Source of the DNA: Pseudomonadales bacterium
Lineage (GTDB): Bacteria; Pseudomonadota; Gammaproteobacteria; Pseudomonadales; Pseudohongiellaceae
Assembly: GCA_022822865.1 (NCBI GenBank)
Contig: JAJDYJ010000009.1
Location: 1 to 56,344 of the forward strand
Direction of reading: 5' to 3'
DNA length: 56,344 nt
Below the pieces are notes generated by a model, which searched no databases, was not told the origin of the DNA, and was given only the letters and a program-made list of their open reading frames with translations. The first letter of the stretch is position 1. Each line of letters begins with the position of its first letter. Shown piece after piece: positions 1-10,929 of this stretch. The position numbers were made by a program, and so were the translations under genes.

Positions 1-34
1 CCAAATCAATGCCCACCCGTGTAATATCGGTCAT
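1..34 (-). CDS. IS110-family transposase, N-terminal fragment (runs off the left edge)
   Basis: The complement of bases 34 to 1 reads ATG followed by MTDITRVGIDL. This matches the characteristic start of IS110-family DEDD transposases, whose N-terminal RuvC-like fold begins with a (V/I)GIDL(A/G) segment carrying the first acidic residue. Only 11 codons are inside the window, so the family call rests on this short motif and on the adjacent non-coding end. Sequence to the left of the window would settle it. Confidence 0.6.
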   Translation of the reverse strand, partial: MTDITRVGIDL

Positions 35-111
35 GGTCCGCTCCGTTGTTGAAAAACCCAAAGTCATTTTGGCCTTCGAGGCCGTTGAAATGAAGCGGGG
101 CGGACCATCCC
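1..111 (-). mobile_element. IS110-type insertion sequence, one end
   Basis: Upstream of the transposase start lies about 75 bp of non-coding sequence with an imperfect 12-bp inverted repeat (33-44 against 97-108, one mismatch) and a small hairpin GGCCTTCGAGGCC at 71-83. Immediately after it the sequence changes to a partial copy (114-171) of a palindromic repeat whose fuller copy follows mltG. Insertion into palindromic repeats is known for IS110/IS1111 elements. The exact boundary near base 111 is inferred from where repeat similarity stops. Confidence 0.5.
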
Positions 112-113
112 AT

Positions 114-171
114 CAGGGATGTATTTACGGCGTCCGCTGAATCTCCGTCACCCGACGGCGACGGATCGAAG
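114..171 (-). repeat. Partial copy of a palindromic intergenic repeat
   Basis: The complement of this stretch aligns with 1292-1348 over nearly its whole length: CTTCGATCCGTCGCCG, then CGGGTGACGG, then GCGGACGCCGT and TCCCTG in the same order with few mismatches. It stops at the IS110-type sequence, suggesting the insertion sequence landed inside a full copy. With the copy after mltG it forms an inverted pair around that gene. Confidence 0.6.
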
Positions 172-244
172 CCACCAACGAGCGTTGAATTTGGTGCGGG
201 ATTGAAGGAACATGCCGCGAGATATTGGTACTTGACGCGGTTTC

Positions 245-1288
245 ATGAAGGAAAAATCAAGCCGCAAACATTCGTTTCGTCACTGGCCGCTTGCCGCCTG
301 CATGGCGCTCGTCGCTGCGCTGCTCGTGCTGGCTTTGGCGCAACAATATCTGCATCGACCGCTGGGGACGCTGCCGGAGGAGCGCATTTTTGAAATTGAG
401 GCGGGTACGCCGCTTGCGCGGCTGAGCCGGGACCTGCGTGATCGTGGCATCATCGAGTATCCGGCTCTGTTCAATCTGCTGGCCAGGCTCAGGGGATTCG
501 AACAGGAAATCCGGCATGGCGTGTATGAATTACCTGCCGGCGCCACGCCCGCTGAACTGTTGAATCTGTTTGTTTCGGGACGGACGCGGCAGTTTCGATT
601 GACTCTGATCGAAGGCTGGACCTTTGCCCAGGCTCTTGCCGAGATTCAGCGCAGCGAAGGCATTGAGCCGCAATTGAAGGACATGACGCCCGAGGCGGTC
701 GCGCGGGCCATGAATCTCGACGTTTCCTTGCCGGAAGGCATGATTTTCCCCGACACCTATTTCTACGCCGCCGGCGATACGGATCTGCAGGTTTTGCTGC
801 GGGCCAATGCCAGGCTGCGCGAAATCCTTGACCTGGAATGGGAATCGCGTAGCGAGGAACTGTCCCTGGACTCTCCTTATCAGGCCCTGATCCTGGCGTC
901 TATCGTGGAAAAGGAGGCTGCGGGCAGCGAACAGCGGGGGCTGATCGCGGGCGTTTTCCTGCGCCGTCTGCAAATGAACATGAGGCTGCAATCCGATCCA
1001 ACGGTCATTTACGGCCTCGGCAGCCGCTTTGACGGCGATCTGCGCGCGGCCGATCTCGATGAAACCACGCCTTACAATACGTACCGGATAAACGGTCTGC
1101 CGCCGACTCCCATCGCCCTGGCCGGCCTCGAATCCATTCGCGCCAGCTTGCGCCCGACCGCTTCCGATTTTCTGTATTTTGTTGGTACGAACGACGGAAA
1201 TCATTATTTTTCAGAGACGCTGGAAGAACATAACGCCGCGGTGGATTGCTACCAGCGAAACCGGGGGGACGCTGATTGCGCACTATAG
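245..1288 (+). CDS. mltG: Endolytic murein transglycosylase MltG
   Basis: 347 residues, the normal size for the YceG/MltG family. An inner-membrane anchor spans about residues 14-36, followed by a LysM-like region and the YceG catalytic domain. The conserved ASIVEKEA motif is present; its first Glu is about residue 222, equivalent to the catalytic Glu of the E. coli enzyme. MltG cleaves nascent peptidoglycan strands in the periplasm and limits glycan length. It heads the usual mltG-tmk-holB-pilZ order. The genes that normally precede it (acpP-fabF-pabC) are not here; an insertion sequence and repeat occupy the upstream side. Confidence 0.95.
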   Translation: MKEKSSRKHSFRHWPLAACMALVAALLVLALAQQYLHRPLGTLPEERIFEIEAGTPLARLSRDLRDRGIIEYPALFNLLARLRGFEQEIRHGVYELPAGATPAELLNLFVSGRTRQFRLTLIEGWTFAQALAEIQRSEGIEPQLKDMTPEAVARAMNLDVSLPEGMIFPDTYFYAAGDTDLQVLLRANARLREILDLEWESRSEELSLDSPYQALILASIVEKEAAGSEQRGLIAGVFLRRLQMNMRLQSDPTVIYGLGSRFDGDLRAADLDETTPYNTYRINGLPPTPIALAGLESIRASLRPTASDFLYFVGTNDGNHYFSETLEEHNAAVDCYQRNRGDADCAL

Positions 1289-1291
1289 TGA

Positions 1292-3103
<1,812 letters not shown>

Positions 3104-3140
3104 TTCCGGCCCGAACTGGTTTCGAACAGGGAGCAAACCG

Positions 3141-3488
3141 ATGCAAATCGTCAAGGGCAGGGTGCTGCCGCTGGTAATCGACAATCCTGAAACGCTGCGG
3201 ACGATATGGATGCCGTTCATCCTGTCCGGCGCCGTTTTCGTGCCGGATGTGGAAGGCGCCTGCCTGTGCGAGCCGATTTTCCTGCTTTTGCTGCTGCCGG
3301 GCGCGAACGAGCGGATTCCCGCCAGCGGACAGGTGGTCTGGGTCAATCCAGCCGGAACCACGGCGCGGCAGGGAATCGGCGTACGCTTGCAGGACGCTGA
3401 CGGCGCCGTCAGATCGGCTATCGAGCAATGTCTGGCAAACCTGCCGGCGGCCGAAGGTCGGGAACTTTTCATTCAGGAACGATTTTGA
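3141..3488 (+). CDS. pilZ: PilZ-domain protein (type IV pilus assembly type)
   Basis: 115 residues. The segment FVPDVEGACLCEPIFLLL and the following ASGQVVWVNPAG match the short PilZ proteins found after holB. As in PilZ of Pseudomonas and Xanthomonas, the N-terminal RxxxR c-di-GMP motif is not evident, so it may act by protein contact in pilus biogenesis. The start ATG at 3141 follows a GGGAG ribosome site. Its stop overlaps the inferred TTG start of the next gene. Confidence 0.85.
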   Translation: MQIVKGRVLPLVIDNPETLRTIWMPFILSGAVFVPDVEGACLCEPIFLLLLLPGANERIPASGQVVWVNPAGTTARQGIGVRLQDADGAVRSAIEQCLANLPAAEGRELFIQERF

Positions 3489-4855
3489 ACAATTACGATT
3501 TTGACCTTTTCGTGATCGGAGCGGGCTCGGGAGGCGTGCGCGCCAGCCGGGTCGCGGCCGATCTGGGCGCCAGGGTGGCCGTCGCCGAAGAGCGGTATTT
3601 CGGCGGCACCTGCGTCAACGTCGGCTGTGTGCCGAAGAAGCTGTTCAGTTACGCGGCGCATTATGCCGGCGACTGGGAAGATTGCCGCGGTTTCGGCTGG
3701 AACCCGGGGCAACCGCAATTCGACTGGCCGAGCCTGATTGCCAACAAGGACAAGGAAATCGCCCGTCTGAACGGGATTTACCGGAACATCCTCGAAAGCC
3801 GCAAGATCCGTATTTTCAACGAACGCGCGAGACTGGCGGGACCGAACAGCATCGAAGTGGGAGGCGAACGCGTCAGCGCACGGTACATCCTGCTTGCCGT
3901 TGGCGGCTGGCCTTGGAAAAACCCTTTTCCAGGCAATGAGTTGGCGATTACTTCGAATGAAATTTTTCACCTCCCGGCGTTACCTGAATCGATGATCGTC
4001 TACGGCGGCGGCTATATCGCGACCGAGTTCGCCAGCATCCTGCACGGGCTGGGAGTCGAAATAACGCTGGTTTATCGCGGCGACAAACTGCTGCGGGGAT
4101 TCGACGAAGACGTCCGCGAGTTCATAACCGGCGAGATTGGCAAAGGCCTGAAACTCGAATTGAACCGGGAAATCGCACAGATTGCACGCGCGGAAACCGG
4201 TGAATTGCGGGTTACGCTCAATTCCGGCGCAACGGTCGATGTCGGCGAAGTGCTTTGCGCGACGGGGCGCAAGCCCATGACGGGCGATCTCGGTCTGGAA
4301 AACACCAATGTCCGGACCAGCGCCGGCGGCGCCATCGAGGTCGACGACAAGTTTGAAACCGCCGAACCGGGCATTTTCGCCGTCGGCGACGTCATCAGCC
4401 GGGTAACGCTGACTCCCGTAGCGCTGGCCGAAGGCCAGATCGTCGCGCGCAGGCTGTTCGGCGGCCCGGATGCGCGCATGGACTACGAATACATTCCCAG
4501 CGCCGTTTTCTGTCATCCGAATATCGCCACCGTGGGCCGCACCGAAGCGGAAGCAAAGTCGACGGGCAAGGAATACGAGGTCTACCTGGCCAAGGTGAGG
4601 CAACTGAAACATACCTTGAGCGGCCGCGACGAACTCTCCCTGATCAAATTGATCGTCGATTGCGAATCCCAACGGGTCATCGGGCTGCACATGGTCGGGC
4701 CCGACGCGGGCGAACTCGCCCAGGGCTTTGCCGTCGCCATGAATTGCGGCGCGACCAAGGCCGATTTCGACCGCACCATCGGCATTCATCCGACTCTGGC
4801 GGAAGAATTCGTAACCATGCGCAACCGCCGCAAACAGCACACCGCCGGGGCCTGA
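3485..4855 (+). CDS. gor: Glutathione-disulfide reductase
   Basis: 456 residues if translation starts at TTG 3485, which overlaps the pilZ stop and gives MNNYDFDLFVIGAGSGG, the usual N terminus. An ATG at 3428 would add an unrelated 19-residue tail read from within pilZ. The FAD-binding GAGSGG motif, redox pair Cys43/Cys48 in GGTCVNVGCVPKK, the NADPH-binding GGGYIATEF motif, and the C-terminal HPTLAEEF with the catalytic His are all present. The flavoenzyme reduces GSSG with NADPH in the cytoplasm. Confidence 0.93.
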   Translation: MNNYDFDLFVIGAGSGGVRASRVAADLGARVAVAEERYFGGTCVNVGCVPKKLFSYAAHYAGDWEDCRGFGWNPGQPQFDWPSLIANKDKEIARLNGIYRNILESRKIRIFNERARLAGPNSIEVGGERVSARYILLAVGGWPWKNPFPGNELAITSNEIFHLPALPESMIVYGGGYIATEFASILHGLGVEITLVYRGDKLLRGFDEDVREFITGEIGKGLKLELNREIAQIARAETGELRVTLNSGATVDVGEVLCATGRKPMTGDLGLENTNVRTSAGGAIEVDDKFETAEPGIFAVGDVISRVTLTPVALAEGQIVARRLFGGPDARMDYEYIPSAVFCHPNIATVGRTEAEAKSTGKEYEVYLAKVRQLKHTLSGRDELSLIKLIVDCESQRVIGLHMVGPDAGELAQGFAVAMNCGATKADFDRTIGIHPTLAEEFVTMRNRRKQHTAGA

Positions 4856-4912
4856 GTGCTGCAAAAATGCGCCGTAACCACCTGAAATGGCGTCGTTTTA
4901 CGAAAACACCTA

Positions 4913-4940
4913 ATGTCCGGTAATAAAGATTACCGGACAT
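4913..4940. terminator. Strong hairpin after gor, possible transcription stop
   Basis: ATGTCCGGTAAT and ATTACCGGACAT are perfect 12-bp reverse complements separated by AAAG. It lies 58 bp after the gor stop and 107 bp before the symporter start. There is no downstream T-run on the plus strand, so intrinsic termination is uncertain; it could also be a protein site. Confidence 0.4.
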
Positions 4941-5046
4941 ATGAATATGTCGATCAGTCTGGATTTATCCATTGGCCCGCCCTGCTTGGCCGAAAAACCG
5001 TCAATGCGCTAACATCCGGGCCGGACCATCCAGCGAGGGCTGATCC

Positions 5047-6837
5047 ATGATTCTGGTCTGGCTGGACTGGGCCATCATTGCGAGCTTTCTCATCGCTTCG
5101 CTCGCCATCGGGTTCGCGCTCCGCCGCCGGGCGAGCCGCGACAGCCGCTCCTTCTTTCTCTGGCAAAGAAATCTGCCATGGTGGCTGCTCGGCATTTCCA
5201 TGGTCGCCACCACCTTTTCGGTCGACACGCCCAATCTGGTCACCGAGATCGTGCGCACCAACGGCGTCGCCGGCAACTGGATCTGGTGGGCGTTTCTCAT
5301 TACCGGGATGTTCACCTGCTTTCTGTACGCGCGGCTGTGGCGCCGGTCCGACGTGTTCACCGATCTGGAATTCTACGAACTGCGCTACAGCGGCAAGGCA
5401 GCGGCCGCCGTCCGCGCTTTCCGGGCGATCTATCTCGGCGTCTTCTTCAACGTCGTGGTTATCGCCCAGGTGACGCTCGCCGCCACCAAGATCGGCGCCG
5501 TGACGCTGGGGCTGAGTCCGCTGCAGACAATACTCGTGTGCGGCGTTGTGACCGTAACGTTCAGTGCGCTCGGCGGATTTCTCGGCGTCGTCATCACCGA
5601 TCTCCTGTTGTTCACCGTATCGATGGCGGGCGCCGTCATCGCGGCATGGATCACCCTCAATCTGCCCGAGGTAGGCGGGTTGGCGAACCTGCTGGACAGT
5701 CCCGAGGTCGCGTCGCGGCTGAACTTTTTCCCTGACCTGTCCAATATGGATCTGTTCGTCGCGCTCCTTGTGATCCCGCTCGCCGTGCAATGGTGGAGCG
5801 TCTGGTATCCCGGGTCGGAGCCTGGCGGCGGCGGTTACGTGGCGCAACGCATGCTGGCGGCCCGAACCGAACGCGACGCGGCCGGCGCCGTGTTGCTGTT
5901 CCAGTTGGCGCATTATGCGATCCGCCCCTGGCCGTGGATAATCGTCGCGCTGGCCTCGCTGGTCGTGTTTCCCGATCTGGCCGCCATTCGGGCGGCGTTT
6001 CCCCGCGTCGAAGCCGGCGTCGTCGGCCACGACCTCGCCTATCCGGCGATGCTGACCTTCCTGCCCCACGGCCTGCTCGGGCTCGTGCTGGCCTCGCTCG
6101 TGTCGGCTTACATGTCGACCGTCTCGTCGCAACTGAACTGGGGCGCGTCCTATGTAGTCAACGACTTCTACAAACGCTTCGTGGCGCCGGAGGCGGACGA
6201 AAAGGAACTTGTGCTCGCCGGCAGGGTGACGACCGCCCTGCTCCTGTTCCTGGCCGGATGGCTGGCGCTATATCTGGAGAGCGCCCTGCAGGCGTTCAAC
6301 GTGCTGCTCACCATCGGCGCCGGCACGGGTCTGCTGTTCCTGCTGCGGTGGTTCTGGTGGCGTATCAGCGCGTTCAGCGAAATCGCGGCGATGGCGGTGT
6401 CCTTCGCGGCGGCGCTCTATTTCCAGTTCGCTGAATTGCCGGGCTGGAGTTCCCACCAGAAACTCATCGGCGGCATCGCGGTCACCACGCTGGGCTGGAT
6501 CCTCGCCACCTGGCTGTGTCCGCCCACGGATCCGGAGACATTGCGCCGGTTCTACCGCAAGATTCGGCCCGCCGGCCCGGGATGGAAGCCCGTGCGCGAA
6601 AGCCTGGGCGCGGAAGCGCCGCCGAACGCAGACGATCGCATTCCAAGAGCCTTGCTGAACGTCCTGCTTGGCTGTATCGGCATCTATTCGTTGCTGTTCG
6701 CGATAGGCAGCGCGGTCTATGGCGAAATCCTCCGCAGCGCGATTCTCCTCGCGGTCGGCGTGTCGGCGGCGATTCCGGTCCTGATCGACGTCATGCGCAC
6801 ACATCAGTCTTCCGGGGAGCCGGAAAAGGCCGATTGA
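5047..6837 (+). CDS. Sodium:solute symporter (SSS family)
   Basis: 596 residues with about 13-14 predicted transmembrane helices. Family hallmarks are the N-terminal ATTFSVDTPNLVTEIVR segment (corresponding to the SSS TM1-TM2 region), ALGGFLGVVITD, and the later SAYMSTVSSQLNWGASY segment. The WWSVWYPGSEPGGGGY motif is characteristic of one uncharacterised SSS branch, so the substrate (sugar, amino acid, or carboxylate) cannot be named. The gene stands alone after a hairpin. Its downstream neighbour is unrelated. Confidence 0.88.
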   Translation: MILVWLDWAIIASFLIASLAIGFALRRRASRDSRSFFLWQRNLPWWLLGISMVATTFSVDTPNLVTEIVRTNGVAGNWIWWAFLITGMFTCFLYARLWRRSDVFTDLEFYELRYSGKAAAAVRAFRAIYLGVFFNVVVIAQVTLAATKIGAVTLGLSPLQTILVCGVVTVTFSALGGFLGVVITDLLLFTVSMAGAVIAAWITLNLPEVGGLANLLDSPEVASRLNFFPDLSNMDLFVALLVIPLAVQWWSVWYPGSEPGGGGYVAQRMLAARTERDAAGAVLLFQLAHYAIRPWPWIIVALASLVVFPDLAAIRAAFPRVEAGVVGHDLAYPAMLTFLPHGLLGLVLASLVSAYMSTVSSQLNWGASYVVNDFYKRFVAPEADEKELVLAGRVTTALLLFLAGWLALYLESALQAFNVLLTIGAGTGLLFLLRWFWWRISAFSEIAAMAVSFAAALYFQFAELPGWSSHQKLIGGIAVTTLGWILATWLCPPTDPETLRRFYRKIRPAGPGWKPVRESLGAEAPPNADDRIPRALLNVLLGCIGIYSLLFAIGSAVYGEILRSAILLAVGVSAAIPVLIDVMRTHQSSGEPEKAD

Positions 6838-6940
6838 TCCCAATACGGCTAAAGTTGCGCCCTGCCCGTTCCGATGACCATTGTCATAGACGTCCGAATC
6901 GAGCCGGACCCGCAACCAGCACCAGTACCGCGTGGCGCGC

Positions 6941-8143
6941 ATGCCGATCAGGAAAAGCCCGGCGCCCTTCTTCGACACGCTCGAAGAAATGCCCAACCCC
7001 TACAAGTCGCCCGTCCGCGACGTCTCGCACCTGTTGCGCGATTCGCCCGGCGACGCGGTCGCTGATTACCAGTACGCCAGCGAATTCATCTACAGCTATC
7101 GCGGCAGCCCCGACACCTTCAGCACCTATCGCCGGGAAATCGAGCATTTTCTGCACTGGTGCTGGCTGGTGCGGCAAAAGTCGCTCAACGCCATTGCGCA
7201 CGAGGATTTCGAAGCCTACGTGGATTTCGCCCGCAATCCGCCGGCAAGCTGGACCGGCAAGCGCAATGTTGCCCGTTACGTCCTCAAGGACGGCCTGAGA
7301 ACGCCCAATCCCCGCTGGCGCCCCTATGTGAGCGCGGGCAAGGAATACGTGCTGTCGCAAGCCGCCCTGCAATCGCTGTTCAGCGTTCTCAGCAGTTTCT
7401 TCAATTTCCTGATCCAGGAAAACCATATCGCGGCCAATCCCGTCGCGAAAATGCGGCAGAAAAGCAAGTTCCTGCGCGGCCGGCAGGGCCAGTCGCGCAT
7501 CCGCCGCCTCTCGCCGCTGCAATGGGAGTACGTCATCGAGGCGGCCGAGAAGATGGCCGCGGAAAAGCCGGCGGTCCACGAACGCACGTTGTTCGTCATG
7601 AACGCGCTGTTCGCCTTGTATCTGCGCATCTCGGAACTCGTGGAAACGCCGCGCTGGCAGCCGCAGATGGGCCACTTCCAGCTCGACCAGGAAGGCAACT
7701 GGTGGTTTCTCACCGTCGGCAAGGGCAACAAGGAAAGGGAAATTTCCGTCAGCGACGCCATGCTCGAAGCGCTCAAGCGCTACCGCCGCTCGCGCGACCT
7801 GCCTCCCCTGCCCGCTCCCGGCGAATCCACCCCCCTGATTCGCAGGAACCGCGGCGGCGGCGGCGTGACCAGCACCCGCCAGATTCGCCGCATCGTGCAG
7901 CAATGTTTCGACCGCGCGGCCGCCGGGATGCGCGCCGAAGGATTCGAGGAGGAAGCGGACCGGCTGGCCGAGGCCACCGTACACTGGCTGCGCCATACGG
8001 GAATTTCCGAAGACGTCAAGCATCGGCCGCGCGAACACGTGCGCGACGACGCCGGCCACGGATCGAGCGCGATTACGGACCGCTATATCGACGTCGAACG
8101 CACAGAAAGACATGCCTCCGCCCGGAACAAGAGAATCCACTGA
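6941..8143 (+). CDS. Tyrosine recombinase / integrase family protein
   Basis: 400 residues from ATG 6941; an in-frame GTG at 6932 is an alternative start. An N-terminal core-binding (SAM-like) domain occupies about residues 40-180. The catalytic set is complete: Arg229 (YLRISEL), a Lys in the GKGNKER beta-hairpin, His348-x-x-Arg351 (HWLRHTG), His373 (AGHGS), and nucleophile Tyr382 (DRYIDVE). This is longer than XerC/XerD (about 300 residues), and no phage, integron, or att structure is visible nearby. It is a stand-alone gene between a transporter and prc, so its recombination site is unknown. Confidence 0.85.
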   Translation: MPIRKSPAPFFDTLEEMPNPYKSPVRDVSHLLRDSPGDAVADYQYASEFIYSYRGSPDTFSTYRREIEHFLHWCWLVRQKSLNAIAHEDFEAYVDFARNPPASWTGKRNVARYVLKDGLRTPNPRWRPYVSAGKEYVLSQAALQSLFSVLSSFFNFLIQENHIAANPVAKMRQKSKFLRGRQGQSRIRRLSPLQWEYVIEAAEKMAAEKPAVHERTLFVMNALFALYLRISELVETPRWQPQMGHFQLDQEGNWWFLTVGKGNKEREISVSDAMLEALKRYRRSRDLPPLPAPGESTPLIRRNRGGGGVTSTRQIRRIVQQCFDRAAAGMRAEGFEEEADRLAEATVHWLRHTGISEDVKHRPREHVRDDAGHGSSAITDRYIDVERTERHASARNKRIH

Positions 8144-8173
8144 ACGAAGCCGCTCTCCATCCCGCAGCAAAAA

Positions 8174-8212
8174 ACTCCCCCTCCGGGGGAGTCAAAACCG
8201 CGCAGCGGTTTT
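8174..8212. terminator. Double hairpin after the integrase, probable bidirectional terminator
   Basis: ACTCCCCC/GGGGGAGT (8174-8192, loop TCC) is preceded by six A residues, giving a U-tract on the minus strand. AAAACCGC/GCGGTTTT (8194-8212, loop GCA) supplies a T-run on the plus strand. It lies 31 bp after the integrase stop and before prc, consistent with separating the two transcripts. Confidence 0.55.
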
Positions 8213-8304
8213 GGTGGGGGGCCACGTTTTCGGAAATTATCGCTGGATTCGCCTACAGCTTCCGGCTTAAGCTATGGTCTGCACAGATTCGGTGCTTCCA
8301 GCAT

Positions 8305-10620
8305 ATGAACACGACCCAGAAGGATACCAATCGCATGGCTCTTGCCGGTTTACGCTCCAGCGCGCTCGTACTCCTCACCCTGTTCGCCGGCTACGGCTTC
8401 GCGCAGGACCAGTCCGCGAGCGTGGACACGGGCGCAGGCGCGGTACAGGACGAATCCGAACCCGTCACGCTCGATATCGACGAGTTGTGGGCGCCGTTAA
8501 TTCCCGAACCCGTTTATGGCGCCACCGCGATCGAGCTGATCGACGTGCTGCAAACCAGGCACTATCTGCCCATCGAAGTCGACGACGACTTTTCCTCCCT
8601 GGTGTTCGACAACTACATCGACGCGCTGGACGGAGAACACCTCTATTTTCTGCGCGAAGACATCGACTATCTCAGCGCCTGGCGCTACAACATCGACGAC
8701 CACCTGCGCGAAGGCAGCCTGACGCCCGGCTATGAAATCTACAATCTCTATTACAAGCGCCTGCTCGAACGGCTGATTTACGCCATCGACCGGGTCGAGA
8801 ACCATATTCCGGAAATGGATTTCACCCTCGACGAGTACGTCGTCATCGACCGCGAGGACGCGCCTTACGCCGAAACCGTCGCCGAACTCGACGAAATCTG
8901 GCGGCTGCGCACCAAGAACAGCGTGCTGAGCCTGAAACTCGCCGGCGACAGTGTCGACGAGATCCGCGAGAAATTGTCCGAGCGCTATCGCGAACGCCTG
9001 AACCGCATGCTGCAGACCAATTCCAAGGACGCGTTCCAGAGCTATCTGACCACGGTGGCCCGGGTTTCCGACCCGCATACCGCCTATTTCTCGCCGCAGG
9101 ATTCGGAAACCTTCAACATGGGGCTGTCGCTCTCGCTGCAAGGCATCGGCGCGCAATTGACGCGGGAAGACGAATACACCGTCATCGTCGACCTGATCAA
9201 GGGCGGCCCGGCCGAGCGCAGCAACCAGCTCAGCGCGGGCGACCGCATCATCGGCATCGGCCAGGGGCCGGACGGCGAGATCGAGGATGTCGTCGGCATG
9301 CGGACCGACGACGTCGTCGCGCAGATTCGCGGCGAACAGGGCACCGTGGTGCGCCTGAACGTGATTCCCGCCAATGCCGTCAACGAATCGAGCGCGACCG
9401 TCGTCAGCCTCACCCGCGACATCGTGCGGCTGGAAGATCAGTCGGCAAGAGCGGAAACCATTGAAATCCCCCACAACGGCCGCGACTTCAAGGTGGGCAT
9501 CATCCACCTGCCGACCTTCTATTTCGACTTCGAAGCCGCGTCCCGCGGCGAGCAGGACTTCAAGAGTTCGACCCGGGACGTGCGCGCGCTGATCGAGGAA
9601 TTGAAAGAGGACAGCGTCGACGCGGTGCTCGTGGACCTGCGCAATAACGGCGGCGGCAGCCTTGGCGAGGCCAACCAGCTCGTGGGCCTGTTCATCGACA
9701 CCGGCGCCACGGTGCAGGTGCGCTATTCGGGCCTCGGCAACGGCTATACGCGCTCCTTCGGCGACAACGACCCCGGAGTCGCCTGGGAAGGCCCCATGGC
9801 GGTGCTCGTGAACCGCAACAGCGCTTCGGCCTCGGAAATCTTCGCCGGCGCGATCCAGGACTACCAGCGCGGCCTCGTGCTCGGCGGCCAGACCTTCGGC
9901 AAGGGCACGGTGCAGGAAATCATTCCCATGGACTACGGTCAGGCGAAGCTGACGCGCTCCAAGTTCTATCGCGTTTCCGGCGCCAGCACCCAGCATCGCG
10001 GCGTCGTGCCCGACATCACCTTCCCCGACATGTTCCAGGCCTACGACCAGGTCGGCGAAAGCAGCCTCGACGGCGCCCTGCCCTGGGATACGGTGCGGCC
10101 GGTCGAATACCGCGCCTATCATCCGATCAGGGAATTCGTTCCCGAACTCGACGACCGCTTCCGCCGGCGCGCGGCGAGATCGCCCGATTTCATCCATCTG
10201 AACGACCAGATCGCCATCGCCCGGGAGCAGCAGGAACGCGACACCTGGCCCCTGAACGAGGCAGCCCTCGACGCCCAGATGGAAGCCGAACGCCGCCGCA
10301 ACATAGAATCCGAAAACATGCGCCGCTTCCTCAAGGGCCTCCCCCTGCTTGACATCCTCGAAGGCGATGAAGACGAGGAAAGCGACGCGGCGGAAACCGC
10401 CCAGGCCGAACCCGAACCCGAAGCCGCAGTTGAGTCTGAGGCCGAGGAAAATGCGCTGGCGGTCAACAACGACGCCGCTGTTGAAACGGACGGCGAAACC
10501 GAGGCCGAAGCCGACGAGGAAGACAACGAAGGCGATTTCCTGCTTGAGGAAAGCGCCCGGGTGCTTGCCGATTACATCAGCCTGAGCGAACGCCAAATCA
10601 GCGCAGTAGGCGATTTCTAA
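8305..10620 (+). CDS. prc: Tail-specific (C-terminal processing) protease Prc
   Basis: 771 residues from ATG 8305; the reading frame is open far upstream but that stretch lies antisense-free within the integrase gene and is not Prc-like. A signal peptide (ALVLLTLFAGYGFAQ) directs export. The N-terminal Tsp domain, a PDZ domain near residues 240-340, and the S41 protease core follow, with the NSASASE serine motif (506-511) and Lys533 in FGKGTVQ forming the Ser/Lys dyad. Prc trims C termini in the periplasm and, with NlpI, controls murein hydrolases. Oddity: residues 686-744 are an almost purely acidic Glu/Asp/Ala insert before the conserved C-terminal ADYISL region. Confidence 0.93.
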   Translation: MNTTQKDTNRMALAGLRSSALVLLTLFAGYGFAQDQSASVDTGAGAVQDESEPVTLDIDELWAPLIPEPVYGATAIELIDVLQTRHYLPIEVDDDFSSLVFDNYIDALDGEHLYFLREDIDYLSAWRYNIDDHLREGSLTPGYEIYNLYYKRLLERLIYAIDRVENHIPEMDFTLDEYVVIDREDAPYAETVAELDEIWRLRTKNSVLSLKLAGDSVDEIREKLSERYRERLNRMLQTNSKDAFQSYLTTVARVSDPHTAYFSPQDSETFNMGLSLSLQGIGAQLTREDEYTVIVDLIKGGPAERSNQLSAGDRIIGIGQGPDGEIEDVVGMRTDDVVAQIRGEQGTVVRLNVIPANAVNESSATVVSLTRDIVRLEDQSARAETIEIPHNGRDFKVGIIHLPTFYFDFEAASRGEQDFKSSTRDVRALIEELKEDSVDAVLVDLRNNGGGSLGEANQLVGLFIDTGATVQVRYSGLGNGYTRSFGDNDPGVAWEGPMAVLVNRNSASASEIFAGAIQDYQRGLVLGGQTFGKGTVQEIIPMDYGQAKLTRSKFYRVSGASTQHRGVVPDITFPDMFQAYDQVGESSLDGALPWDTVRPVEYRAYHPIREFVPELDDRFRRRAARSPDFIHLNDQIAIAREQQERDTWPLNEAALDAQMEAERRRNIESENMRRFLKGLPLLDILEGDEDEESDAAETAQAEPEPEAAVESEAEENALAVNNDAAVETDGETEAEADEEDNEGDFLLEESARVLADYISLSERQISAVGDF

Positions 10621-10629
10621 CGGAAAGTC

Positions 10630-10719
10630 TGGCGGAGGAGGAGAGATTCGAACTCTCGGAGGGCTTTCACCCTCGCTGGTTTTCAAGACCAGTGCATTAA
10701 ACCGCTCTGCCACCCCTCC
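10630..10719 (-). tRNA. tRNA-Ser, anticodon UGA
   Basis: Read on the minus strand, a 90-nt cloverleaf starts GGAGGGGTGGC and ends with an encoded CCA. The 7-bp acceptor stem pairs with one G-U. The anticodon loop CTTGAAA gives UGA, reading UCA codons. A long variable arm (GCGAGGGTGAAAGCCCTC) identifies it as class II serine tRNA, and the T-loop GTTCGAATC is intact. Its location beside yccA matches the order seen in related gammaproteobacteria. Confidence 0.95.
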
Positions 10720-10929
10720 GGCGGACGGGAATCTTACTACAATCCCGAATGAAGGCATACGTAACCGGCTGCGGCTTGGCTGGAAAGCGTTGCTTTCGGG
10801 CGGGGGGCGGGTATCATGATTGGTGGTGCGGGCGGCGCAGGAGAATGTTGAATTTTGCGCCGGTGGCCCTATGAAGAAGCATGTGGAAGCAGTTGTCCTG
10901 AATTTTGACATTCCCTTACGGAGGTAACG

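Noticed and set aside
7159..8304. Upstream extension of the prc frame as part of the protein
   Set aside because: It overlaps the integrase gene in another frame, is Arg/Pro-rich, and precedes a good signal peptide that must be N-terminal.
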